Positions 1-6,321 of a stretch of 6,323 nucleotides of DNA are shown here, piece after piece. The notes under the pieces are model-generated. The model was given only the letters and a program-made list of their open reading frames with translations. It searched no databases and was not told the DNA's origin. This DNA comes from Planctomycetaceae bacterium. Its GTDB lineage: Bacteria; Planctomycetota; Planctomycetia; Pirellulales; Thermoguttaceae. Within the stretch, counting starts at the first letter, position 1. The number at the start of each line of letters is the position of its first letter. Where the stretch lies: positions 1 through 6,323 of the forward strand of contig JAITQV010000594.1 in assembly GCA_031288765.1 (NCBI GenBank), written 5' to 3'. Both the position numbers and the translations under genes were made by a program.

Positions 1-57
1 AATTCGTTTTTTTGTATCTATTCAGTAATTTGTTTTCAGTATTAACATTGAATCTTA

Positions 58-267
58 ACCCCGCAGGGGTGTGATGTGCATAACCGTAGGTGGAGCGAAG
101 CGCAACCTACGGATCGGAACTCCAACCCAACAAAGCCCCGCATGGGGCGAGATTATGGCGGTGTTGGCAAATAATCTCGTCCCTGCGGGACTTTTGTTTT
201 TTGGGGACGTGATCCGGCGGTTGCGCTTCGCTTCACCGCCGGTTATGCACATCTCGCCCTGCGGGCT
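58..267. repeat. BIME-like element: two head-to-head REP-type units
   Basis: The left unit (58-148) and the reverse complement of the right unit (179-267) align over about 90 bases. Each unit holds a small GC hairpin (59-69; 256-266), a shared GATGTGCATAACC, a larger hairpin (84-112 and 214-242) with loop AGCGAAGCGCA, and a second small GC hairpin (135-148; 179-191). The units meet at a 9-bp stem, CGAGATTAT/ATAATCTCG (148-156 with 171-179). The larger stems are CCGTAGGT/ACCTACGG in one copy and CCGGCGGT/ACCGCCGG in the other, so two base pairs changed together; each small hairpin also shows one compensated pair. This implies selection on, or copying of, structure rather than protein. The reading frames through it simply translate the palindromes. 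Confidence 0.8.
179..202 (+). terminator. Possible plus-strand intrinsic terminator within the REP pair
   Basis: GTCCC-TGC-GGGAC (179-191) is followed directly by TTTTGTTTTTT (192-202), the layout of a Rho-independent terminator. However, it is part of the repeat unit and no plus-strand gene ends in the window, so any terminator role would be incidental. Confidence 0.25.
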
Positions 268-308
268 TAGGACAAAAAAACATTCCGCTGAATAATTTCG
301 GTTTTTTG

Positions 309-346
309 AACACGGAAAACACGAAATTACACGGAAATTCGCGGAA
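309..346. repeat. Short 9-11-nt direct repeats (ACACGGAAA-like)
   Basis: ACACGGAAA-type units begin at about 310, 319, 329 and 340 (the last reads CGCGGAA), roughly one helical turn apart. The run is followed by GGAA-TATG-TTCC (343-354). The copies are short and degenerate, and no function is suggested by the sequence. Confidence 0.4.
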
Positions 347-372
347 TATGTTCCCTGAAACTCCGTTTCCAT

Positions 373-491
373 AAGGTGGGTAACGTTTCGGCGAAACGTT
401 GCGTTGTCGGCAGCCGACCCCAATTTGTATGAGATTGGTAAATTCAGTTGCCTATCGGCAAGCAACCGTTCGGCGAACAGTTGCCTACCTT
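373..491. repeat. Second inverted-pair repeat with multibranch fold
   Basis: The outer arms AAGGTGGG (373-380) and CCTACCTT (484-491) pair with one G-T wobble. Inside are hairpins AACGTTTC-GGC-GAAACGTT (382-400), GTCGG-CAG-CCGAC (406-418), TTGCC-TATC-GGCAA (448-461) and CAAC-C-GTTC-GGC-GAAC-A-GTTG (463-483). The left half resembles the reverse complement of the right half, so this is a diverged head-to-head pair, unrelated in sequence to the element at 58-267. The wobble becomes A-C on the minus strand, so if RNA is made the plus strand folds better. No protein is implied. Confidence 0.65.
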
Positions 492-493
492 TT

Positions 494-590
494 GATTTTT
501 ACCCGTAAAGATTTTTCGCCCTTACGTTTCAGGTTTTTGCCCGTACATTTTGAGGGTTCGCCTGTATATTTCGGGGTTTTGTCATTACGG
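494..590. repeat. Degenerate 22-nt tandem array abutting the autotransporter stop
   Basis: Plus-strand units begin at 494 (short, 16 nt), 510, 532, 554 and 575 (partial). Each starts with a G-rich/T-run such as GATTTTT or GGTTTTT, then CGCCC-like bases, then TACRTTT or similar. The spacing is 22, 22 and 21 nt in the middle units. The array ends five bases from the TAA of the autotransporter gene, so it lies in that transcript's 3' end. A 22-nt period cannot keep a reading frame, so this is non-coding. Confidence 0.55.
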
Positions 591-595
591 TCTGT

Positions 596-3500
596 TTAGA
601 AGTTTTGCAAAAATCCGATGCCGAATGTGTGAACATGAACTTTTTTGTTTTTATTGTAGATGTTGGCGTCGTAATCCAGAAAAAAGGAACTCGTCTTTTC
701 GCCGTCCAACCAATAATTCGCCCCAACTCCCAAACTTAAAAAGTTTCTGCCAAGATCAACCCCCCGAATACGGAACACTTCGCCGGTTCCTAAAAACGAA
801 ACCTCCGAAATAGGAACGTTTTCGCCGTCAAGATTGGTGTTGTAGAACGCCCGCATCCTGATCCCGCCGCGTGTACCGGTTGTTTCCGAACTAAACCCGA
901 CCCGAAGCACGGAACGGTTGAAGTTTATCCGGTTATAATGCAACCCGTATCGGGAACTCCCGTAAATATTCGAAATCGAGGAATAATCGCGGTCGGAAAA
1001 AGCGTTCTGCCAAAGATATTGCATGTCAAATCCCAACGTCGGACGCAAAATAAATGTCGGGTGCAACATCAACGGACGTGCAATTTCAAGACTTAAATTG
1101 AGGGTGTTGCCCTTTGTGTTGGAAAGATACCGGTCAAATACCCCTCTGCCCCCCGAAATACTGTCGTAAACAATATTCGTATTGCGGACGTATCTATCCA
1201 TCTCGTATTCCTGAAACCCCATCCCAATATAACTCTTAAATTCAAACTCGTTGAACGGCGCACAGACAAAATAAACCCCCAATGTGTAATCGTCGCTCTT
1301 CATTTTGTCGCCGACCTGCTTCAAACTGCTGCGCGCATAAGCCGCCATCGCCCCAATTGCAGAGTACGGCGTTAAATTCCATTCGCCGCCCGCCATAAAA
1401 CCCGAACGGCTTATATCATAACCGTCCGAATTGCCGTCCGATTCCGCATTAAAATAAGTTTGAGTAAAATCGCCCCAAAGACTGCCGGTGCGTTTGGGTA
1501 ATTCGGGCGCCTGACCAAGCATTCGGTTCGCCCGACCGCTCATGCGGCTCCAATTCACGCGCCCGCGGTTGCCGGTCGCCATAGAACCGCTCCCGTAACC
1601 AATCCGGTTAAACAACACTTCCGAAGGATTCCAAAGATTAACCAACGCACTGTTCGCCCGAACCGACGCTCCAATCTGACGGAACATGTCGCGAAGATCC
1701 TCCGGCGAATTCGACGCATCCCCCAACGAAAACGCAATATCAGGACGTTCAAATAAGGACGCATCTATCGCCGCCGCAACCGACTTTTCATTGCCGGTCT
1801 TCGCCCGATCCCGAAAATAATTCAAATCGCGAACAACTCTTAACTGCGCTTCATGGCTGTTGTAAGGATTGATAAAAACGTCGGAAACATAAAGGAATCC
1901 GGTTTCGTAATCAATCTTCGTGAAATTGGAACCCTCGTTAAAACTGCCCGATTGGATAATCGTGTGAGTGGTCGATTCATTGCCGAAAACCTTGTCGGGA
2001 AGAAAATTGACCTTGACCGTCCCGTTCATGGTCGTCTTGTTGGAAACCACAAGCAAATCATTCTCCGTGCCGTAAACCGCTTCATGATAAATAGGAAGCT
2101 CCGCCGGAGAGATATTCGGATTGGAGTTTGGAGTTTCGTCAATTTCCGTGTCCGGGTCAACATTCCAGCCGCGAATCTGACCAATCTCCGGATCATAAAT
2201 GTTCCCTTTCTCATCAATGTATTTGCCGTCCCGCATAATAGCGCTGGTATAACGCTCCAGTATCGCCTCCCCGCCCACCGTAACTTCGTAAACACTGTTT
2301 TTGCCGAACACAAGATCGCCGACAACATTGATAATCCCAATTTCGTCGCCGTTGTTGGCGCCCGGAGCAATCACGCCTTCATTTTTGAGCGCGCCTTCCC
2401 AATAATGCGACTCCCGCGCTATCAATCCGTACAACTCTTGCGTGTTGCCGTCCCAACTGAACCGGCGCAGACCAAACCGAAACACGCCTTCGCCCGCAAT
2501 TCGCCCGAAATTTTCCATTGCCGGCGGGTTCGTGTGCGGAAATACCGTGTATGTCCCGTTGGGCAATATGTCAAGACCAAAGTCCTGACTGAAACCAGCG
2601 CCAATATTTATGTCCGGTATCTTCAACGCAGTGTTGGCAATCGGCGAATAAACACATTCAATAACAAAAGGTTCGCCGTTCTCGTCAACAAGCGGATTGC
2701 CGTCCGCGTCCAAATAAGGGTTGCCGTTTGAGTCAACAACTTTGACATTGACGGTTGAGCCGACGTCTTTGGGAATTGCCGGAGTCAACATCAATGTTGC
2801 TCCGCTGTCAATCGTCAAATCGCGGGCGTAAACCGTATTGCCCTGAAATTCCGTTGTCCCGCCGACAATACGCAACTCCGTTGTTGAGGAACCCGGCGTA
2901 ATAATGTCCGCGTAAACCTTACCGTCGCCCGGCTTCACAATCATTGCGGCAATTTCATCCGTAAACATAAAACCATCGTCCCAAACAACAAATTCCCAGA
3001 AAACATCATTGTCCTCATTAAAAAGATTGTACGACGGACTCACCCAATAACCGCGATCCTCTGTGTGAATATTGCCGTCTTCGTCCTCTTCCACTTCGCC
3101 GCCCGGATAAAACCCCGTGCCTTGATCATGACCCACCGGAATGTCCACAATATTGCCGCGTGCATTGATCGTAGCGCCCATTTGTTCGAGCGCCGCTCTC
3201 AATTTCGAGTCGTTGTCGGCAGTCGCGGGCGAAATAATCACCCGCGCAGGATCAAGATAAAGAATTCGGGGAATCACCTCATAACGGAAATAATTGATAT
3301 TGTCCTTGAAGGTAAAATTGAAATCCTTGTCAACTTGTGTTGTTGCGGCGCCGCCGGCATCGGCTTTGTATCCGAAAGTAATTGTCGTGAAAAGATCCAA
3401 CTTCGCATATTCTCCGAACAACGCCTTGCCGATATCGGTGGGATTTCCCTGTTCGTCGGTAAGATATTCCGCCGGATATAAATCCTGAGCAATGGAATTA

Positions 3501-5488
3501 CGGTGGAACGAAAGAATATCGCCGTTGATTGTTGCTCCGTTCATAATATTGATCCGGTCAACTTGCGCCGTGCCGTCAATGTATATGCCCGCTCCGAGAG
3601 CAAATTTGCGGCTGGATTCATGGAGGGCTTTGCTGACACCCCACCAAGGCTCTATCGTAATAATCTCTTTCGAACGGCTGCCGGTTATACTGCCCGAAAT
3701 GTCAAATGTCTTGACAAGAGGTCCGTTTAATTCTTCCAGAATCTTGTAATCAACATAGACAAGTCCGGTTATCGGCTCGGTTACAGCAGGAATAAGAGTG
3801 TAATAATAAGAACCGCGATTGCTGCCCAATAAATCTTTCCCGAAATTGAAACTGACTCCAATACCGCCTTGACCGGTTGCGTGGACGTAACTTCCCTGTT
3901 GAAGAACAACTGAATGATTTTTGCCGTAAGCCGCCAAAATACCAATACCGTTGAGACCGTCCGTGTAAACGCTTGTTCCTCCGGCAAGAGTTAATTTGTT
4001 GTTTGAACCGTCAATCCGAATCCCCGCACTTCCGGGACCGTTTGCCCAAATCGAACCCGTTTGAATAACATTCAAATCCTTCGCAAAAAGGTGCGCCCCG
4101 ATAGCGTAGGAAGCGGTGTTGGGGCGTGACATGTCGTAACTCTGTAACGCCGCATTCCAATAACCGAACATTGCGGAATTATAAAACGGAGTTCCGTCGC
4201 CGTTGACATAAAACGATTTCCCGAAAAAGTTCCGGCGTTCCACCGTGTAGCCGATATCCTGCATCACCGCCATTTCGATTTCGGTAAAGCCGGGGTAGTT
4301 GCGGTATTCCTGCCAACTCATTAACGAATTGGTTGTATCAATATGAGATAATGTCCCGCCGGGATTGTATGACCATTGAAAGGGAAGACTGGGAAAATTC
4401 CAGCCGAGATCATAAGTGTATCCCGTAACCGGTACGCCGCTGTTCTTTTCAAAATTGGTCAATTGGTTGACGGGTTTCCCGTACCACAATTCGAGCGTGT
4501 TTTTACCGACAAAGGTGGGATGTGAGGGATTGCCCTGCAAATACGGAGTAAGCGGATCTCCCATATCAAAAATAGTACCCGCCTGACTATGATTCGCCGT
4601 ATTGTCGTATCCGACTTCTTTTCCCGGTGCGCCGGGTTTAACACCGGCGGAATTACCGTTGTTGTCCCGCAATCGGCTGTCGTATCGGGAAATAATGTCG
4701 GGAAATACCCATTTTATTTCTTCCGTTACCGGATCAATTTCGTACCATACGCTGTTCGCAATTCCCAAAGCATGACCCATTTCATGGATCAACACCGGTG
4801 TTAAATCATTCGCAACTCTTCCGCTTTGGGATTGGTTGCCGGACTGAACACTCCAACCGGTACCGACATTAATAGTTGCGTGTCTTCCGCCAACCGTACC
4901 AACGTAAATTCCGTCGGTCAACAACGCTTGCGCCAAATCAAGATTAAAATTGTCAATATCGCTCTGAACATAACCGTTTGTACCGGCGTTGGCGTTTCCG
5001 ACAATGGTATCGTCGTAAAAAATACTGAAGACAGCCGGTTGACGTTGATAGGTTGGATTTCCGGCGGCGTCGAGTATGGGATTGCCGTTATTATCCAGGC
5101 TGGGGATTTTGTTTCCTTCGGCGTTCAAAACTTCCGGCATGGTTCCGTTTGCCTTGAGTATGTCCACCCAATATCTCGCCGCTTCCGTAATCGCATTGAT
5201 TTGTGCCTGAGAAAAATCATCGGTTGAACCCTGATCCGCACCGTAAAAATCAAGCCGGAATACGATTTCATTATCATTATTCCGAACATTGACCTGCGCT
5301 TGCTGGGCATAGATTGCCGGACAAAGCAGAAACATGACCAGTACGACCAGTACGGAGTATGACCAAACCCATTTCAGGTAAGCATTTTTTAGCTTGAACC
5401 GCCGCAATTCCGCCCCATATTTTTTCCGAAATGGAACCGCCTTTTTTGCGGATTCGGTTTTTATGGTCAACTTTTCAATGTTTCTCAT
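596..5488 (-). CDS. Autotransporter with N-terminal metzincin-like protease domain
   Basis: A 1630-residue type Va secreted protein, expected to cross the outer membrane through its own barrel. Residues 1-41 are basic and unusually long; 42-58 are the hydrophobic core of a signal peptide, with likely cleavage after Ala61 (AIYA-QQ). Residues about 62-420 look like a zinc metalloprotease: HEMGHALGIAN at 235-245 (His235, Glu236, His239), then NSLMSW (387-392) as a Met-turn candidate and AVMQDIGYTV (407-416). Residue 245, where metzincins have a third His or Asp ligand, is Asn. Residues about 470-1200 are a repetitive Gly/Asn-rich beta-helix passenger; NEGVIAPG (1047-1054) and the segment to about 1083 match the PATR/AidA-like autotransporter motif. 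Residues 1212-1330 form a helical linker, and about 1335-1630 a 12-strand-type barrel beginning GSLWGDF and ending FLQNF, with the terminal Phe usual for BAM substrates. The first ATG is chosen because GAGG lies 8 bases upstream and the next Met (52) is inside the signal peptide. The gene stands alone with no operon partner in view. Protease activity and substrate are unproven. Confidence 0.93.
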   Translation of the reverse strand: MRNIEKLTIKTESAKKAVPFRKKYGAELRRFKLKNAYLKWVWSYSVLVVLVMFLLCPAIYAQQAQVNVRNNDNEIVFRLDFYGADQGSTDDFSQAQINAITEAARYWVDILKANGTMPEVLNAEGNKIPSLDNNGNPILDAAGNPTYQRQPAVFSIFYDDTIVGNANAGTNGYVQSDIDNFNLDLAQALLTDGIYVGTVGGRHATINVGTGWSVQSGNQSQSGRVANDLTPVLIHEMGHALGIANSVWYEIDPVTEEIKWVFPDIISRYDSRLRDNNGNSAGVKPGAPGKEVGYDNTANHSQAGTIFDMGDPLTPYLQGNPSHPTFVGKNTLELWYGKPVNQLTNFEKNSGVPVTGYTYDLGWNFPSLPFQWSYNPGGTLSHIDTTNSLMSWQEYRNYPGFTEIEMAVMQDIGYTVERRNFFGKSFYVNGDGTPFYNSAMFGYWNAALQSYDMSRPNTASYAIGAHLFAKDLNVIQTGSIWANGPGSAGIRIDGSNNKLTLAGGTSVYTDGLNGIGILAAYGKNHSVVLQQGSYVHATGQGGIGVSFNFGKDLLGSNRGSYYYTLIPAVTEPITGLVYVDYKILEELNGPLVKTFDISGSITGSRSKEIITIEPWWGVSKALHESSRKFALGAGIYIDGTAQVDRINIMNGATINGDILSFHRNSIAQDLYPAEYLTDEQGNPTDIGKALFGEYAKLDLFTTITFGYKADAGGAATTQVDKDFNFTFKDNINYFRYEVIPRILYLDPARVIISPATADNDSKLRAALEQMGATINARGNIVDIPVGHDQGTGFYPGGEVEEDEDGNIHTEDRGYWVSPSYNLFNEDNDVFWEFVVWDDGFMFTDEIAAMIVKPGDGKVYADIITPGSSTTELRIVGGTTEFQGNTVYARDLTIDSGATLMLTPAIPKDVGSTVNVKVVDSNGNPYLDADGNPLVDENGEPFVIECVYSPIANTALKIPDINIGAGFSQDFGLDILPNGTYTVFPHTNPPAMENFGRIAGEGVFRFGLRRFSWDGNTQELYGLIARESHYWEGALKNEGVIAPGANNGDEIGIINVVGDLVFGKNSVYEVTVGGEAILERYTSAIMRDGKYIDEKGNIYDPEIGQIRGWNVDPDTEIDETPNSNPNISPAELPIYHEAVYGTENDLLVVSNKTTMNGTVKVNFLPDKVFGNESTTHTIIQSGSFNEGSNFTKIDYETGFLYVSDVFINPYNSHEAQLRVVRDLNYFRDRAKTGNEKSVAAAIDASLFERPDIAFSLGDASNSPEDLRDMFRQIGASVRANSALVNLWNPSEVLFNRIGYGSGSMATGNRGRVNWSRMSGRANRMLGQAPELPKRTGSLWGDFTQTYFNAESDGNSDGYDISRSGFMAGGEWNLTPYSAIGAMAAYARSSLKQVGDKMKSDDYTLGVYFVCAPFNEFEFKSYIGMGFQEYEMDRYVRNTNIVYDSISGGRGVFDRYLSNTKGNTLNLSLEIARPLMLHPTFILRPTLGFDMQYLWQNAFSDRDYSSISNIYGSSRYGLHYNRINFNRSVLRVGFSSETTGTRGGIRMRAFYNTNLDGENVPISEVSFLGTGEVFRIRGVDLGRNFLSLGVGANYWLDGEKTSSFFLDYDANIYNKNKKVHVHTFGIGFLQNF

Positions 5489-5494
5489 ACTTGT

Positions 5495-5500
5495 CCCCTC
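5495..5500 (-). promoter_or_regulatory. Ribosome-binding site of the autotransporter gene
   Basis: On the minus strand GAGGGG ends six bases before the ATG at 5488. Its GAGG core is complementary to the 16S rRNA tail with 8-base spacing. It supports the chosen start codon. Confidence 0.6.
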
Positions 5501-5501
5501 G

Positions 5502-5520
5502 AACCGAAGGATAAACGGTT
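5502..5520 (-). promoter_or_regulatory. Small hairpin just upstream of the ribosome-binding site
   Basis: AACCG (minus strand, 5520-5516) and CGGTT (5506-5502) form a 5-bp stem with a 9-base loop, one base before the GAGGGG site. It could modulate ribosome access, but a 5-bp stem is weak and may be chance. Confidence 0.2.
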
Positions 5521-5666
5521 ATTTTTTTATCCATTTTCCATATTTACATAATCTTCCCCAATCTCGTCAGGATCATCAAAGACGGAGTATGTCTATAAAC
5601 AGGCTCATTCCGAATTATCGATATTTTCGTACTACTTTCTGGACAAAACTTTACAAGAAATGACAT

Positions 5667-5697
5667 TTTTTACCCAAATAAATCATTTTTTTGTCAA
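5667..5697 (-). promoter_or_regulatory. Weak candidate sigma-70 promoter for the autotransporter
   Basis: A perfect TTGACA (minus strand, 5697-5692) lies at the start of an AT-rich tract. The best -10 candidate, TAAAAA (5672-5667), matches the consensus at four of six positions, but the 19-base spacing is longer than the ideal 17. It would give a leader of roughly 170 bases. No better pair was found closer to the gene. A GATAAT lies nearer, within the stretch around 5615-5622, but has no good -35. Confidence 0.22.
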
Positions 5698-5770
5698 ATC
5701 CGCGTTAGCGGCGGGTCGTTGACAGCGGAGAGTTCGCAAACGGAGGCAACACGCACATTGCAGCAATCTA

Positions 5771-5800
5771 ATTTCCGTAGGAAATTCCTACCAATGGAAA
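5771..5800. repeat. Nested palindrome with alternative stems
   Basis: ATTTCC-GTA-GGAAAT (5771-5785) is a 6-bp hairpin. The overlapping GTAGGAA-A-TTCCTAC (5777-5791) is a 7-bp near-perfect palindrome. An outer TTTCC (5772-5776) can also pair with GGAAA (5796-5800) around the second one. These are mutually exclusive folds. It could be a dispersed palindromic repeat or a protein-binding site upstream of the autotransporter; no second copy is in the window. Confidence 0.5.
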
Positions 5801-5857
5801 ATATCTCCAATATTGTGCCTATTCAGTCCTTTTGCCAAACTATTACGCAGGACAAGT

Positions 5858-5890
5858 GTGCAGGTCGAAGTGAAACTCCTCGACCTGCAC
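5858..5890. other. Strong 11-bp perfect hairpin
   Basis: GTGCAGGTCGA (5858-5868) and TCGACCTGCAC (5880-5890) pair perfectly around an 11-base loop, AGTGAAACTCC. No T-run follows on either strand, so it is not an intrinsic terminator. It lies about 370 bases upstream of the autotransporter start. It may be an operator-like site, a structured RNA element or a dispersed repeat; the sequence does not decide. Confidence 0.6.
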
Positions 5891-6076
5891 CACCATTATG
5901 TAGAAACATTTCACTGAATAATTACCTAATTTGTTTCTCCGAAGTGTTAATTTTGGTAATACTTCAACGGTTTGTATGTTTTTCCGTTTAACCCCGCTTG
6001 CAAGGCTATCTTCTACCCACAAAACGCCTTTTTACGGAAAAAAACAGGAAATCTTTGGCAATTTGGGACAAATAGA

Positions 6077-6244
6077 CAACTGTCCTAAACTTTGGGGCAA
6101 CTGTCCTAAACTTCGGGGCAACTGTCTTTGACTTCGGAGCAACTGTCCCTAACTTCGAGACAACTGTCCTTAACTTCGGGGCAACTGCCTTTAACTTCGG
6201 GGCAACTCTCTTTAACTTCGGGGCAACTGCCTTTTGCTCGCGAA
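6077..6244. repeat. 21-nt tandem array, seven clear copies plus a decayed one
   Basis: Plus-strand units start at 6077, 6098, 6119, 6140, 6161, 6182 and 6203, each exactly 21 nt, beginning CAACTGTCC and ending AACTTCGGGG with a few substitutions. A degenerate copy starts at 6224 and a fainter one at 6245. The exact spacing equals about two turns of the helix. The plus frame reading NCPKLRG is broken by stop codons after two and a half units. The minus frame reading VAPKLRT stays open, but changes are not concentrated at third codon positions, which favours non-coding DNA. Confidence 0.9.
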
Positions 6245-6280
6245 CACCTGCCTTTTTGTTAAAAATGGGTGATTTTAGAA

Positions 6281-6321
6281 AATTGGGGGGCGGTAATGAG
6301 CAATTGGGGGGCGGTAATGAG
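6281..6321. repeat. Start of a second, different 21-nt tandem array
   Basis: AATTGGGGGGCGGTAATGAG occurs at 6281-6300 and again, identical, at 6302-6321, giving a 21-nt period. The array is probably cut by the window edge. On the plus strand an ATG at 6265 opens a short frame, MGDFRKLGGGNEQLGGGNE, with a seven-residue repeat, but no ribosome-binding site precedes it and its end is not visible. Confidence 0.65.

Larger units (their letters stand above)
5501..6076. other. Upstream intergenic region without a convincing gene
   Basis: About 580 bases between the autotransporter ribosome-binding site and the 21-nt array. Short plus-strand frames exist (for example 5719-5991 and 5931-6131), but they lack a ribosome-binding site and recognisable domains, and they run through palindromes or into the array. 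The region is AT-rich near the gene and holds a mini-hairpin CCGC-GTTA-GCGG (5700-5711), the nested palindrome at 5771-5800 and the strong hairpin at 5858-5890. No tRNA or known riboswitch fold was recognised. Confidence 0.6.

Noticed and set aside
282..293. Possible minus-strand terminator: ATTC/GAAT stem followed by seven T
   Set aside because: The stem is only four AT-rich base pairs and lies about 300 bases beyond the autotransporter stop, too weak to call.
55..465. 136-residue minus-strand frame, and the overlapping plus-strand frame at 71-295
   Set aside because: Both run through the REP-like palindromes, and their peptides are mirror translations of the hairpin arms. No ribosome-binding site or domain is visible, and the paired stem changes favour structure over protein.
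1853..2731. 292-residue plus-strand frame inside the autotransporter gene
   Set aside because: It lies in the exact opposite register to the autotransporter codons, where a stop would require TTA, CTA or TCA codons in the real gene. Scarcity of those codons leaves such shadows open. The frame at 3065-3481 and 4826-5227 are the same case.
5321..5323. Lipoprotein signal at Cys56 of the autotransporter
   Set aside because: The residues before the Cys are FLL, so the small residue required just before a lipobox Cys is missing. A signal peptidase I site after Ala61 fits better.
5700..5711. CCGC-GTTA-GCGG as an integron attC-like core
   Set aside because: The GTTAGCG does not fit the GTTRRRY core, no matching inverse core is positioned nearby, and there is no integrase or cassette.
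5978..6042. Inverted repeat TTTTTCCGT / ACGGAAAAA
   Set aside because: Nine base pairs, mostly A-T, separated by about 46 bases in an AT-rich region; plausible by chance and not a terminator layout.
6077..6244. CRISPR array
   Set aside because: Units are directly contiguous with no unique spacers, only 21 nt long, and no cas gene is present.
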